Assembly: GCF_900142085.1 (NCBI RefSeq)
Contig: NZ_FQZQ01000004.1
Location: 62,001-126,000 of the forward strand
Length of the DNA: 64,000 nucleotides
Source: Shimia gijangensis
GTDB taxonomy: Bacteria > Pseudomonadota > Alphaproteobacteria > Rhodobacterales > Rhodobacteraceae
Reading direction: 5' to 3'
Shown: one piece after another, positions 17,722 through 28,262 of the stretch
How positions within the stretch are numbered: position 1 is the stretch's first letter
Layout: each line of letters begins with the position of its first letter
Notes under the pieces: model-generated
Told to the model about the DNA's origin: nothing
Databases searched by the model: none
What the model saw: only the letters and a program-made list of their open reading frames with translations
Program-made: the position numbers and the translations under genes

Positions 17722-18459
17722 TCATATTCTCAAGAATTGTTTCACTTCTTCCTGATTGGATATTTCTTGAGCAGTGCGCACTAGTGTGTTGGCCTCTTCT
17801 TTGGGTAACAGTGCAAGGTAGTCTTTGGAGTCAGAAATCGTTTGGCTGACAGAGTTGGAAGCGAGGTTTTTTGAGCCCTGATACATCAAGAATTTGTCCA
17901 TAACGCGTTCTGCTTTGGCCCATTCACCTATAGAATTGCACTTAGACTGGATAGCCTGATGCGTTTTAGAATATTCCCGTACTTCAAGGCTCTTATAAAA
18001 TAGCCTCGCTCGCTCCAATGCGGGTTTTCCCTGAGGTATACCGAGCGCCCTAGCTGTGTATGTGTCAAACATCGGCCACTGATACTGGGTTGCAAACCAC
18101 ATGACTTTCGTCATACCGGACACGAAGAAGGTTTCCGACTGGCTACCGGATTTAGTTTTTTTGCGGAACTGGACACCTTGTTTTTTAGCTCGCTCAAGCA
18201 CTTGTTTCCAACCAGGTTCATTGCAATTGGTTGGAATCTTTTCAGCCCACGAGTGACAGTTTTCTCGAACGTTTTCTTTAGTTTTAGAATTTATCGTTCT
18301 TGCAACAGAGAACTCACGGAGAAGGGAATCTAGCAACTGCTTTTGAACAGGCTTCTTCTCTTTGAATGCTCTAATATATCGCCACTCAGAACACCGATAG
18401 GTGCGATGATGCTCTGCGAGGGCGCAGAGCATCATGTGTTCAAGCTCGTCTTCTGACAT
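17722..18459 (-). CDS. Unrecognised protein with HhH-GPD/OGG-like motif, inserted in the odh operon
   Basis: A 245-residue protein between sucB and lpdA. Its DNA is visibly richer in A+T and uses AT-ending codons more than the genes around it, suggesting acquisition. The start overlaps the sucB stop (TAATG), so it is coupled to the TCA operon. No signal or membrane segment is present. Residues 113-140 carry a pattern like the helix-hairpin-helix/Lys...Asp core of OGG-type DNA glycosylases: Gly115, Lys118, then Asp132 after a WPMFD turn. Several uncharacterised bacterial proteins have this core. A glycosylase/lyase role is an inference; the protein could also be a non-catalytic relative. Confidence 0.6.
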   Translation of the reverse strand: MSEDELEHMMLCALAEHHRTYRCSEWRYIRAFKEKKPVQKQLLDSLLREFSVARTINSKTKENVRENCHSWAEKIPTNCNEPGWKQVLERAKKQGVQFRKKTKSGSQSETFFVSGMTKVMWFATQYQWPMFDTYTARALGIPQGKPALERARLFYKSLEVREYSKTHQAIQSKCNSIGEWAKAERVMDKFLMYQGSKNLASNSVSQTISDSKDYLALLPKEEANTLVRTAQEISNQEEVKQFLRI

Positions 18460-19955
18460 TACAGATCCATCAACAAGCGGCGCGGATCTTCGAGCGCTTC
18501 TTTGACGCGGACGAGGAAGGTGACCGCGCCTTTGCCGTCGACGATGCGGTGGTCGTAACTCAGCGCGAGGTACATCATCGGGCGGATAACAACTTCGCCG
18601 TTGATCGCCATCGGGCGGTCCTGAATCTTGTGCATCCCGAGGATACCCGATTGCGGGGGGTTCAGGATCGGCGAGGACATCAGCGAGCCGTAGACGCCGC
18701 CATTAGACAGCGTGAACGTGCCGCCCTGCATTTCAGCCATCGACAGTTTGCCGTCACGGGCACGGCGGCCTTTTTCGGCAATCGCTTTTTCGATCTCGGC
18801 GAACGACATCGCATCTGCATCGCGGATCACGGGCACCACAAGGCCGGTTGGTGTGCCGGCGGCAACGCCCATGTGCACAAAGTTCTTGTAGACGATATCG
18901 GTGCCATCGATCTCGGCGTTGACCTCGGGGACTTCGCGCAGCGCGTGGCAGCAGGCCTTGGTGAAGAAGGACATAAAGCCCAGACGCACGCCGTGCTTTT
19001 TCTCGAACTGGTCTTTGTACTGATTGCGCAGGGCCATGACCTCACCCATGTCGACCTCGTTATAGGTGGTCAGCATGGCAGCGGTGTTCTGGCTGTCTTT
19101 CAGGCGGCGCGCGATGGTCTGGCGTAGACGGGTCATTTTCACGCGCTCTTCGCGGGCGGCGTCATCGGTGGACACGGGCGCGCGCGGAGCCGCGGCAGGT
19201 GCAACAGCAGGGGCGACGGCGGCAACGGCAGCGGCTACAGGAGCGGCGGCGCCTGCCACGTCTTCTTTCATGATGCGCCCATCACGACCTGATCCTTGGA
19301 CAGACGTCGGGTCGATGCCTTTTTCGGCCATCAGTTTGTTCGCAGAAGGCGCGTTTTCGACGTCTTTGTTTGACGCAGGCGCAGGGGCAGCGGCAACGGC
19401 GGCAGGAGTCGAAGCCACAACACCGGAAGCTGAAATTACGGCCAGTTTGGCCGACGCATCCACTGTGGCGCCTTCGGCGGCAGTGATTTCGGTCAGAACG
19501 CCAGAGGTCGGAGCGGGCACTTCGACGGACACTTTGTCAGTTTCCAGCTCGCACAGCATTTCGTCTTGTTTGACGGTGTCGCCGACGGCCTTGAACCATG
19601 ACGACACGGTGGCCTCGGTCACGGATTCGCCAAGGGTGGGCACCATGACGTCGACGCTACCACCGGATGCAGCAGCTGGTGCGGCCTCGGCAGCAGGGGC
19701 AGGTGCGGCGGCGGCGGCGTCACCCGCGACGATATTGGCCAGAAGGGCGTTGACGCCAACGGTGTCGCCTTCGGCGGCGACGATGTCGCCCATAACACCG
19801 GCAGAAGGGGCGGGCACTTCGACGGTGACCTTGTCGGTTTCCAGCTCGCAGAGCATTTCATCAACGGCAACGGCATCGCCCGGTTTCTTGAACCAGGTGG
19901 CCACAGTGGCCTCGGTGACGCTCTCGCCTAGGGTGGGGACGCGGACTTCGGTCAT
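18459..19955 (-). CDS. sucB: 2-oxoglutarate dehydrogenase E2 (dihydrolipoyl succinyltransferase), two lipoyl domains
   Basis: The E2 core of the 2-oxoglutarate dehydrogenase complex, making succinyl-CoA. The 498-residue product carries two lipoyl domains (lipoyl-lysines Lys42 and Lys141, each in ELETDKV) joined by Ala/Pro linkers, then a peripheral subunit-binding domain (about 204-240) and the catalytic domain with His469 and Asp473 in SYDHRIVDG. Enterobacterial SucB has one lipoyl domain; two are seen in many Rhodobacterales. It follows sucA by three bases. Confidence 0.97.
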   Translation of the reverse strand: MTEVRVPTLGESVTEATVATWFKKPGDAVAVDEMLCELETDKVTVEVPAPSAGVMGDIVAAEGDTVGVNALLANIVAGDAAAAAPAPAAEAAPAAASGGSVDVMVPTLGESVTEATVSSWFKAVGDTVKQDEMLCELETDKVSVEVPAPTSGVLTEITAAEGATVDASAKLAVISASGVVASTPAAVAAAPAPASNKDVENAPSANKLMAEKGIDPTSVQGSGRDGRIMKEDVAGAAAPVAAAVAAVAPAVAPAAAPRAPVSTDDAAREERVKMTRLRQTIARRLKDSQNTAAMLTTYNEVDMGEVMALRNQYKDQFEKKHGVRLGFMSFFTKACCHALREVPEVNAEIDGTDIVYKNFVHMGVAAGTPTGLVVPVIRDADAMSFAEIEKAIAEKGRRARDGKLSMAEMQGGTFTLSNGGVYGSLMSSPILNPPQSGILGMHKIQDRPMAINGEVVIRPMMYLALSYDHRIVDGKGAVTFLVRVKEALEDPRRLLMDL

Positions 19956-19958
19956 GGT

Positions 19959-22919
19959 TCAGTTTCCTTCCATGCTCAGCGCGGCATTCACCAGCGCCTC
20001 TTGTTGTGCTTTGTGTTGGCTTGCCAGGCCGGTTGCGGGCGACGCCGATGCGGGGCGACCTGCGTAGACCGGACGGGTGTGTTTGGCTTTAATACGAGTC
20101 AGGGCCCATTCGATATTGGGTTCGATAAACGACCATGCGCCCTGGTTCTTGGGTTCTTCCTGACACCAGACCATTTCGGCCCCTTTGAAGCGCTCAAGCT
20201 CTTTGATGAGCGAATGCGCCGGGAAGGGATAGAACTGTTCGATCCGCATCAGGTAGACATCGTCGATGCCGCGGTTGTCGCGTTCTTCAAGCAGGTCATA
20301 GTAGACCTTGCCCGAACACAGAACGACTCGCTTGATCTTGTCATCGGTCTTGAGTTTGGTGTCCGAGTTGCCCTTTTGCGCATCGTCCCAGAGAACGCGG
20401 TGGAAGGACGAGCCGGTCACAAACTCTTCGGCCTCGGAAATGCAAAGCTTGTGACGCAAGAGCGATTTCGGCGTCATCAGGATCAGCGGCTTGCGGAAGC
20501 TGCGGTGGATCTGACGACGCAGGATGTGGAAGTAGTTCGCCGGTGTCGTACAGTTGGCAACGATCCAATTGTCACCGCCACACATCTGCAAAAAGCGTTC
20601 CAGACGGGCCGAGGAGTGCTCGGGCCCCTGGCCCTCAAAGCCATGGGGCAAGAGCACGACGAGGCCCGACATCCGCAGCCATTTGGCTTCGCCGGATGAA
20701 ATGAACTGATCGAACATGATCTGGGCGCCGTTGGCAAAGTCACCAAACTGTGCTTCCCAAAGGGTCAGCGTGTCAGGTTCCGCCAGCGAATAGCCATATT
20801 CAAAGCCCAGCACCGCGTATTCAGACAGGGCTGAGTCGATGACGTCATAGTGTGCCTGACCCGAGCGGATGTTGTTCAGCGGATAATACCGCTCTTCGGT
20901 GTCCTGATTGACGATGCCTGAGTGGCGTTGCGAAAACGTGCCTCGGGTTGCATCCTGACCTGCAAGGCGCACGGGGAAACCTTCGGTCAACAAAGAGCCA
21001 TAGGCCAAGGCTTCGGCGGTGGCCCAGTCGATGCCTTTTCCGGTCTCAAACATCTTGGCTTTGCTGTCCAGCAAGCGGCCGATCGTTTTGTGGATTGGAT
21101 AGCCTTCTGGCACGCTGGCCAGCGAGCGGCCAACCTCTTTGAAGGTCTCTTCCTTGATTGACGTCTGGCCGCGCTGATACACACCGTCTTCGCGGTTCAT
21201 GCTGGACCAGCGCCCATCCAGCCAGTCGGCTTTGTTGGGTTTATAGTCTTTGCCGACTTCAAATTCGTCGTTCAGCTTGGCCTGGAACGCCGCCTTCATG
21301 TCTTCGATCTCGCCTTCGGGGATCAGACCGTCTTTGACAAGGCGTTCGGTGTAAAGCGACAGGGTGGTTTTGTGGCTTTTGATCTTTTTGTACATCACCG
21401 GGTTGGTGAACATGGGCTCGTCGCCCTCGTTGTGACCAAAGCGGCGATAGCAGAAGATATCCAGAACCACGTCTTTGTGGAACTTCTGGCGGAACTCGGT
21501 CGCGACCTTGGCGGCGTGGACAACAGCCTCGGGGTCATCGCCGTTCACGTGGAATATCGGGGCTTCAACCACCAATGCGTTATCGGTGGGATAAGGCGAT
21601 GAGCGCGAGAAGTGCGGCGCCGTGGTAAAGCCAATCTGGTTGTTCACCACGATATGCATGGTGCCGCCTGCCTTGTGGCCACGCAGACCTGAAAGCGCAA
21701 AACATTCGGCCACAACGCCCTGACCGGCAAAGGCCGCATCGCCGTGCAGAAGGATGGGCATCACTTGGGTGCGGTCGTGATCGTTCAGCTGATCCTGCTT
21801 GGCGCGCACTTTGCCCAACACAACCGGGTTCACCGCCTCAAGGTGCGAGGGGTTGGCGGTCAGTGACAGGTGCACATTGTTATTGTCAAACGCGCGGTCT
21901 GACGATGCCCCAAGGTGGTATTTCACATCGCCCGAACCATCGACGTCTTCGGGTTTGAAAGAGCCACCCTGAAATTCGTTAAAGATCGCGCGGTAGGGTT
22001 TTTGCATCACGTTGGCCAGAACCGACAGGCGGCCACGGTGCGGCATGCCGATAACAATTTCTTTGAGACCAAGGCTGCCGCCACGCTTGATGATCTGCTC
22101 CATCGCGGGGATCAGGCTTTCGCCGCCATCCAGACCAAATCGCTTGGTGCCCATGTATTTGACGTGCAGGAATTTCTCAAAGCCTTCAGCCTCTACCATC
22201 TTGTTCAGGATGGCTTTGCGCCCTTCGCGGGTGAACTGAATTTCTTTGCCCAGACCCTCGATCCGTTCTTTCAGCCAACCGGCCTCAGCGGGGTTCGAGA
22301 TGTGCATGTATTGCAGCGCAAAAGTGCCGCAATAGGTGCGTTTCACGATGTCGATAATCTGACGCATCGAGGCAATATCCAGCCCCAGAACCTTGTCGAT
22401 AAAGATCGGGCGGTCCATGTCGGCGTCGGAAAAGCCATAAGATTTCGGATCCAGTTCGGGGCTGATCGCAGTTGATCGCATGCCCAGGGGATCAAGATCG
22501 GCCACCAGATGGCCGCGAATACGGTAGGCGCGGATAATCATCAACGCGCGGATCGAATCCAGAACGGCGCGCTTGATCTGATCGTCGGAGACCTCAACGC
22601 CTTTGGCGGCTGCCTTGGCTTTGATCTTGTCGCCTGCGCCTTTGATCTCGGCAGGTTCCGCCCATTCGCCCGTCAACGCACCTGTCAGATCATCGCTGGG
22701 CTGTGGAGGCCAGTCACCACGCGCCCATGAGGGGCCGGAGGCTTCGGCTTTGACGTCCAGTTCGGCGTCGCCCAGCTGGCGGAAAAAATCCTGCCATGCT
22801 TCATCGACCGCATTGGGGTCATTGGCAAAGCGGGCATACATCTGTTCGAGGTACTCCGCATTGTGCCCCTGCATAAAGGAAGAGGCGTGGAATTGGTCGT
22901 TGGGGCTTTGGTCGGTCAT
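19959..22919 (-). CDS. sucA: 2-oxoglutarate dehydrogenase E1
   Basis: The thiamine-diphosphate E1 that decarboxylates 2-oxoglutarate and succinylates the lipoyl arms of SucB. The 986-residue product has the E1o pattern: N-terminal FMQGHNAEYLEQMY, MPHRGRLSVLANV, HGDAAFAGQGVVAE and the thiamine region IVVNNQIGFTT, and a C-terminal QEEPKNQGAW. I chose the ATG at 22919, preceded by GTGAGG, over an in-frame GTG at 22934. The upstream secreted-protein gene stops within this ribosome site, 11 bases before the start. Confidence 0.97.
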   Translation of the reverse strand: MTDQSPNDQFHASSFMQGHNAEYLEQMYARFANDPNAVDEAWQDFFRQLGDAELDVKAEASGPSWARGDWPPQPSDDLTGALTGEWAEPAEIKGAGDKIKAKAAAKGVEVSDDQIKRAVLDSIRALMIIRAYRIRGHLVADLDPLGMRSTAISPELDPKSYGFSDADMDRPIFIDKVLGLDIASMRQIIDIVKRTYCGTFALQYMHISNPAEAGWLKERIEGLGKEIQFTREGRKAILNKMVEAEGFEKFLHVKYMGTKRFGLDGGESLIPAMEQIIKRGGSLGLKEIVIGMPHRGRLSVLANVMQKPYRAIFNEFQGGSFKPEDVDGSGDVKYHLGASSDRAFDNNNVHLSLTANPSHLEAVNPVVLGKVRAKQDQLNDHDRTQVMPILLHGDAAFAGQGVVAECFALSGLRGHKAGGTMHIVVNNQIGFTTAPHFSRSSPYPTDNALVVEAPIFHVNGDDPEAVVHAAKVATEFRQKFHKDVVLDIFCYRRFGHNEGDEPMFTNPVMYKKIKSHKTTLSLYTERLVKDGLIPEGEIEDMKAAFQAKLNDEFEVGKDYKPNKADWLDGRWSSMNREDGVYQRGQTSIKEETFKEVGRSLASVPEGYPIHKTIGRLLDSKAKMFETGKGIDWATAEALAYGSLLTEGFPVRLAGQDATRGTFSQRHSGIVNQDTEERYYPLNNIRSGQAHYDVIDSALSEYAVLGFEYGYSLAEPDTLTLWEAQFGDFANGAQIMFDQFISSGEAKWLRMSGLVVLLPHGFEGQGPEHSSARLERFLQMCGGDNWIVANCTTPANYFHILRRQIHRSFRKPLILMTPKSLLRHKLCISEAEEFVTGSSFHRVLWDDAQKGNSDTKLKTDDKIKRVVLCSGKVYYDLLEERDNRGIDDVYLMRIEQFYPFPAHSLIKELERFKGAEMVWCQEEPKNQGAWSFIEPNIEWALTRIKAKHTRPVYAGRPASASPATGLASQHKAQQEALVNAALSMEGN

Positions 22920-22930
22920 TTTGCGAAGCC

Positions 22931-23716
22931 TCACTTCTTGGTTTGCTTTTGAACAAAAAAGGCGGTTTCGACCCGGGCAGGTCTTCCCCAGATTTCATTC
23001 ATGGGTTCCAGATAACGCGCAACCTGGACGGCCATTCTTGCGCGTTTCGGAGGTGTGCCGAGCGCTGAGCTATACTCGCCATAGGCAATATGCGCTTCGG
23101 AGTTTGCTTGTTTTATGCCCTTGCGATTAAAGCTCCTTACGAGCTTGTCAATTTTCGCATCGGTCTTCTTATCACTTGGTCCAGCGTAAACGCATTCAAA
23201 ACCCTGCTGGTTGCCCTTGGTCATGTTGAGAACAACAAGAACCGCCTCGGGATTGTCCGAGTCAACAAAAGCCATTGCCTTGTCGGTCGACGAAATCCAT
23301 TTCTTGACTGCGCTTGTGTAGCTTTGGCCGCGTTTTTTGACTTCTGTCCAGTCAAGGGGTTCCGTTCCGTGCCCCACGTACAGGAGCCCAAAGCCATCAA
23401 CAGAACGACGTTCGAAGCGCTTCCAATGCTTTTTCTCAAGTGTGTTCCAGCCGACGCTTTCCAGTGACTCGAAAAGCGCTGGACCATAGGCTTTGGCCTT
23501 TTCGCACACTTTCATTGTGTCAGTCGAAAGCCCCGCCAGAGCCTGCGTGGATAGCGTGGCCAGCACCACAGATGTTCTTAAAGCTCGGAAAAAGCTCTTT
23601 GGATGAAACGCCCGGCGGCAACGCCGGGCGGCGCCCGGCCCTCCCCACGGGAGGGCGCTTTGCACCCCCCCAGGGTCAGGCGTTGCCCTAAGTGCATATG
23701 CCGGACGGATTGGCAT
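22931..23716 (-). CDS. Predicted secreted protein of unknown function (start uncertain)
   Basis: This frame lies between sucD and sucA. The only ATG (23716) gives 261 residues, but the first 37 or so are encoded by a GC-rich intergenic repeat (Pro/Ala/Gly/Arg-rich). A normal signal-peptide-like stretch then follows (KSFFRALRTSVVLATLSTQALAG). A GTG at 23569 would give 212 residues but removes the positive end of the signal. The repeat seems to have replaced the original start. The mature part has about 190 residues with Cys68 and Cys175 (longest frame) and no domain I recognise. Probably periplasmic if exported. Confidence 0.55.
   Translation of the reverse strand: MPIRPAYALRATPDPGGVQSALPWGGPGAARRCRRAFHPKSFFRALRTSVVLATLSTQALAGLSTDTMKVCEKAKAYGPALFESLESVGWNTLEKKHWKRFERRSVDGFGLLYVGHGTEPLDWTEVKKRGQSYTSAVKKWISSTDKAMAFVDSDNPEAVLVVLNMTKGNQQGFECVYAGPSDKKTDAKIDKLVRSFNRKGIKQANSEAHIAYGEYSSALGTPPKRARMAVQVARYLEPMNEIWGRPARVETAFFVQKQTKK
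23605..23690. repeat. REP-like GC-rich palindromic element
   Basis: CGCCCGGCG (23609-23617) and CGCCGGGCG (23622-23630) form a perfect hairpin with a GCAA loop. CCCTCCC (23639-23645) and GGGAGGG (23649-23655) form a second, with GCGCCC/GGGCGC flanks. A GGCGTTGCC at about 23679-23687 recalls the first stem. This resembles dispersed repeats of Rhodobacterales intergenic regions. It lies right after sucD and overlaps the start of the next frame. Confidence 0.65.
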
Positions 23717-23718
23717 GC

Positions 23719-24600
23719 TTAGCCGATTGCCTTAAGCACGGCTTCGCCGAGACCAGCAGGGCTGTCAGCAACAACGATACCGGCCTCTTTCATGGCTTCG
23801 ATTTTGTCTTCTGCACCACCTTTACCCCCGGCAACGATGGCACCGGCGTGGCCCATGCGGCGGCCGGGAGGTGCTGTGCGGCCAGCGATGAAGCCAGCGG
23901 TCGGCTTCCAGCGGCCTTTCTTGCGCTCGTTGGCGAGGAATTCGGCGGCTTCTTCTTCTGCGGAACCACCGATCTCACCGATCATGATCATCGATTGGGT
24001 TTCGTCATCCGAGAGGAACATGTCGAGGATGTCGATATGCTCGGTGCCCTTGATGGGGTCACCACCAATGCCGACGGCGGTCGACTGGCCAAGGCCGATG
24101 TCTGCAGTCTGCTTGACGGCTTCATACGTCAGGGTACCTGAGCGCGACACAACACCGACTGACCCACGTTTGTGGATGTGGCCGGGCATGATGCCGATTT
24201 TGCAGGCGTCTGGCGTGATAACGCCGGGACAGTTTGGTCCGATCAGACGGCTTGACGAGCCTTCCAAGGCACGCTGAACGCGCATCATGTCCAGCACCGG
24301 GATGCCTTCTGTGATACAAACGATCAGTTCCATGTTCGCATCAATCGCTTCGAGGATCGAATCCGCGGCGAAGGGAGGAGGCACATAGATCACAGAAGCG
24401 TTGGCTTCGGTTTTGGCCATGGCTTCGTGCACCGAGTCAAAGACGGGCAGGCCGAGGTGGTCAACACCACCTTTGCCGGGGGTCACGCCGCCAACCATTT
24501 TGGTGCCATACGCGATGGCCTGTTCAGAGTGGAAAGTGCCCTGCGAGCCGGTAAAGCCCTGACAGATTACTTTTGTGTTTTCATCAACAAGAATTGCCAT
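23719..24600 (-). CDS. sucD: Succinate-CoA ligase alpha subunit
   Basis: With SucC, converts succinyl-CoA to succinate with formation of ATP or GTP. The 293-residue product has the Rossmann CoA-binding N-terminus ([19 protein letters not shown]) and the phosphorylated His251 in [15 protein letters not shown]. It starts five bases after the sucC stop. A REP-like element directly follows its stop and may affect transcript stability between sucCD and sucAB. Confidence 0.97.
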   Translation of the reverse strand: MAILVDENTKVICQGFTGSQGTFHSEQAIAYGTKMVGGVTPGKGGVDHLGLPVFDSVHEAMAKTEANASVIYVPPPFAADSILEAIDANMELIVCITEGIPVLDMMRVQRALEGSSSRLIGPNCPGVITPDACKIGIMPGHIHKRGSVGVVSRSGTLTYEAVKQTADIGLGQSTAVGIGGDPIKGTEHIDILDMFLSDDETQSMIMIGEIGGSAEEEAAEFLANERKKGRWKPTAGFIAGRTAPPGRRMGHAGAIVAGGKGGAEDKIEAMKEAGIVVADSPAGLGEAVLKAIG

Positions 24601-24605
24601 GGGTC

Positions 24606-25802
24606 TTAACCTTTCACCGCTTTCACGATTTTTTCTGCACCGTCGGACAGGTTGTCAGCAGCGATCACATCAACGTCTGAGTTGTTGATGATGTCTTTGC
24701 CGGCTTCGACGTTGGTCCCTTCGAGGCGCACAACCAGCGGAACCTGCAGGCCAACCTCTTTCACCGCAGCGACAACGCCTTCGGCGATGACGTCACAGCG
24801 CATGATGCCGCCAAAGATGTTCACCAGAATGCCTTTGACCTGTGGGTCAGAGGTGATGATCTTGAACGCTTCTGTCACTTTCTCTTTGGTGGCGCCGCCA
24901 CCGACGTCGAGGAAGTTGGCAGGTTCAGCACCGTAGAGTTTGATGATGTCCATGGTGGCCATCGCGAGGCCCGCACCGTTCACCATACAGCCGATTTCAC
25001 CGTCCAGAGCGATGTAGTTCAGGTCGTATTTGGACGCTTCCAGCTCTTTGCTGTCTTCTTCGGTCTCGTCACGCAGTTCTGCAATGTCAGGGTGGCGATA
25101 CATGGCGTTGCCATCAAAGCTGACCTTGGCGTCGAGCACTTTGAGATCGCCGGTGCCGTCGAGAACGATCAGCGGGTTGATCTCGAGCATCTCCATGTCT
25201 TTCTCGACGAAAGCACGGTAGAGGTTGCCCATCAGAGCCACACATTGTTTGACCTGCGCGCCCTTAAGGCCGAGCGAGAATGCAATGCGGCGGCCGTGGA
25301 AAGCCTGGTAGCCGGTTGCAGGATCAACTGAGAAGGACAGGATCTTTTCAGGGGTCGACGCGGCGACCTCTTCAATGTCCATGCCGCCTTCGGTCGAACA
25401 GACGAACGAAATGCGCGATGTCTGGCGATCGACCAGCAGTGCGAGGTACAATTCGTTTTCAATGTCGGAACCGTCTTCGATGTAGATGCGGTTCACTTGT
25501 TTGCCAGCCGGGCCAGTCTGGTGGGTCACAAGGGTGCGGCCCAGCATCTTTTTGGCTTCTTCAGCGGCTTCTTCCACCGATTTGGCAAGGCGGACACCGC
25601 CTTTTTCGCCAGCGTCAGCTTCTTTGAAAGACCCTTTGCCGCGACCACCTGCGTGGATCTGAGCTTTGACAACCCAAAGCGGGCCGTCCATCTCACCGGC
25701 TGCGGTTTTAGCGTCTTCGGCCTTAAGGACAGCACGTCCTTCAGAAACCGGGGCGCCGTAGGAGCGAAGCAAAGCCTTCGCTTGGTATTCGTGGATGTTC
25801 AT
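24606..25802 (-). CDS. sucC: Succinate-CoA ligase beta subunit
   Basis: ATP-grasp subunit of succinyl-CoA synthetase. The 398-residue product starts [20 protein letters not shown] and shows [18 protein letters not shown] and the C-terminal [14 protein letters not shown] loop typical of SucC. It is the first gene after a 152-base gap that carries a paired palindromic operator, so a promoter for sucCDAB probably lies there. Confidence 0.97.
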   Translation of the reverse strand: MNIHEYQAKALLRSYGAPVSEGRAVLKAEDAKTAAGEMDGPLWVVKAQIHAGGRGKGSFKEADAGEKGGVRLAKSVEEAAEEAKKMLGRTLVTHQTGPAGKQVNRIYIEDGSDIENELYLALLVDRQTSRISFVCSTEGGMDIEEVAASTPEKILSFSVDPATGYQAFHGRRIAFSLGLKGAQVKQCVALMGNLYRAFVEKDMEMLEINPLIVLDGTGDLKVLDAKVSFDGNAMYRHPDIAELRDETEEDSKELEASKYDLNYIALDGEIGCMVNGAGLAMATMDIIKLYGAEPANFLDVGGGATKEKVTEAFKIITSDPQVKGILVNIFGGIMRCDVIAEGVVAAVKEVGLQVPLVVRLEGTNVEAGKDIINNSDVDVIAADNLSDGAEKIVKAVKG

Positions 25803-25895
25803 GGAACTGTCCCATCTTGCTACGATTGCTGCGATATAGGCACAAGGTTCCTGAGTTTTTAAGGGGTTTTTGGTGTTTTAGTGAATTTTTTTCCA

Positions 25896-25930
25896 TTTGT
25901 GATCACAGGTAAGATGGGTGTGATCACAAA
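25896..25930 (-). promoter_or_regulatory. Paired GTGATCAC operator upstream of sucC
   Basis: Two perfect 10-bp palindromes TGTGATCACA (25898-25907 and 25919-25928), centres 21 bp apart, flanked outwards by T and A runs. They lie about 95-125 bases before the sucC start. The same pair, centres 20 bp apart, is found before sdhC (32388-32420). Two-turn spacing and dyad symmetry suggest cooperative binding of two dimers of one regulator. It is not the CRP arrangement (TGTGA-N6-TCACA), since there is no gap between half-sites. Confidence 0.75.
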
Positions 25931-25954
25931 ATTAATGCATTCAAATGCATCTCT

Positions 25955-26838
25955 TCATTGCCTGCCAAAACTGGCGATTCTCCCGAGCCATGTTAGCAGT
26001 GTTTGTTTCCAACTTGCTTTGCCTGCAAAGGCTTTTGCATCGGCATGGACCGGAATGCCGGGGAATTTGTCGCAAAATGGCTCGGTTCTTGTGGCAGGGC
26101 GGTTGGAATTCAGGGTTTTGTCGCGCAAAAGCCATTCTTGCAGGTGCTGTTCAAAATCAGGCCCCACCAATTCCGCCAGAGTTTGAAATTCCTGACCGGA
26201 GTTCAGTCGCATTAAGTGTAAGCGAGAGCTGTGGATGATCCTTGGTGCCATCGTGCGGCTGTCCAGACTGCGGATAAGGTCTGCATCAATAACATTGTAT
26301 TGCGGAGGCAGCGTTGCGATGCGCAAATCGCTATCAAATAGCAATTCACGCAGTATGGGCTGGTCGATGATGGATGGGGAATTCTCAAACTCTTCTTTCC
26401 AACGGTATATGAAACGATCCGCTCTGTCGGATTTTCGAATGCCCAGAACGCCGCTGTTGTACTGCGGAAAGGCTGCGGGAATGGGTTTGCTGTGCTGACG
26501 CAAAGTGTGAGAGGCGACGTTGAGCCGTTGGTCATGAGCCGCCGCTAGATCGAAGTGACCAAGCACGTCAAAGATATCAGCGATCGGAGCGATGACAAAG
26601 AGGTCGGCGTCCAGGCAGATCGTTTTGTCGAAACGTGATCGCAACAAGGCTTCGAACCGGGGCCGTGTAGCGGGCGCGTTGAGAGGTGTGATTTGAGAAA
26701 AAACAGGGTCCGTACAGTCCTGATCTGTGAATAGGTCGATCGGAATGTTCGGATGGTGCTCGGCAACTGTGGCTGCGGCTTGTCGGACCAGACTGGTGTA
26801 GTCTGGCCCTGTTACGGCAAATACGAAACCGTTTGTCA

Positions 26839-26839
<1 letters not shown>
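25955..26839 (-). CDS. GT-A fold glycosyltransferase-like protein after mdh
   Basis: A 294-residue protein resembling nucleotide-diphospho-sugar transferases. An N-terminal strand (FVFAVTGPDYTSLVR) is followed by a LDADLFV motif (near residues 96-102) in place of the DxD metal/sugar-nucleotide site, with PQYNSGVLGIRKS downstream as in GT8-like and related families. The start overlaps the mdh stop (TAATG). No membrane segment is seen. It ends just before the sucC operator. Sugar donor and acceptor are unknown, and a link to the TCA cycle is not expected. Confidence 0.72.
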
Positions 26840-27840
<1,001 letters not shown>

Positions 27841-28006
27841 TTAGGCGGGAATCGCCTCTGACGCAAGTGTTCGCAGGCGCGGCGAAGGGATGCACCACAA
27901 CCAGAAGCATAGAAAACTTGTTGAACTTTAAGGGCCTAAGTGACTTGCAGGGCGCGCCGGACCGGACTAAAAAAGTTAGGAACGCGAAGTTTGAGGGATA
28001 CTTCTA

Positions 28007-28213
28007 ATGAGATCGATCACGAAAATTGTATGTGCATTGGCTATCGTTGGCATGACCGTTTCGGCATGCGGCAATGGTGGCAACACCACCAATCAGGTTC
28101 AGACCACCACGGTTGGCCAAGAGCTTGAGGCGCTGGAAGTGGCCTATGCCAAAGGTCTGCTGAACGAAAAAGAATACGAAGACCAGCGCAAGAAGATTTT
28201 GAAGAAAAAGTAA
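28007..28213 (+). CDS. Small SHOCT-like lipoprotein
   Basis: A 68-residue lipoprotein: signal peptide and lipobox VSAC near residues 18-21, then a Thr/Asn/Gln-rich linker and a C-terminal SHOCT-like helix (LEALEVAYAKGLLNEKEYED, then KKILKKK). SHOCT modules are short, often oligomerising helices at protein ends. It is divergent from mdh. Function unknown. Confidence 0.75.
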   Translation: MRSITKIVCALAIVGMTVSACGNGGNTTNQVQTTTVGQELEALEVAYAKGLLNEKEYEDQRKKILKKK

Positions 28214-28262
28214 GAACCGTTGAAGCCTGATCGTCTTTGGCCCCTTAATCCGGGCGCGCGGC

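Noticed and set aside
16341-17849. A 502-codon open frame on the plus strand
   Set aside because: It is antisense to lpdA, whose motifs are all intact, and its translation is His/Asp/Gly/Val-rich with no domain. It arises from high GC at third positions.
19066-20067. A 333-codon open frame on the plus strand
   Set aside because: Antisense to sucB and the sucA end; Ala/Ser/Thr-rich low-complexity translation mirrors the Ala/Pro linkers of SucB.
25898-25928. CRP or FNR binding sites upstream of sucC
   Set aside because: CRP needs TGTGA-N6-TCACA and FNR needs TTGAT-N4-ATCAA; here the half-sites join with no gap, so another regulator is more likely.
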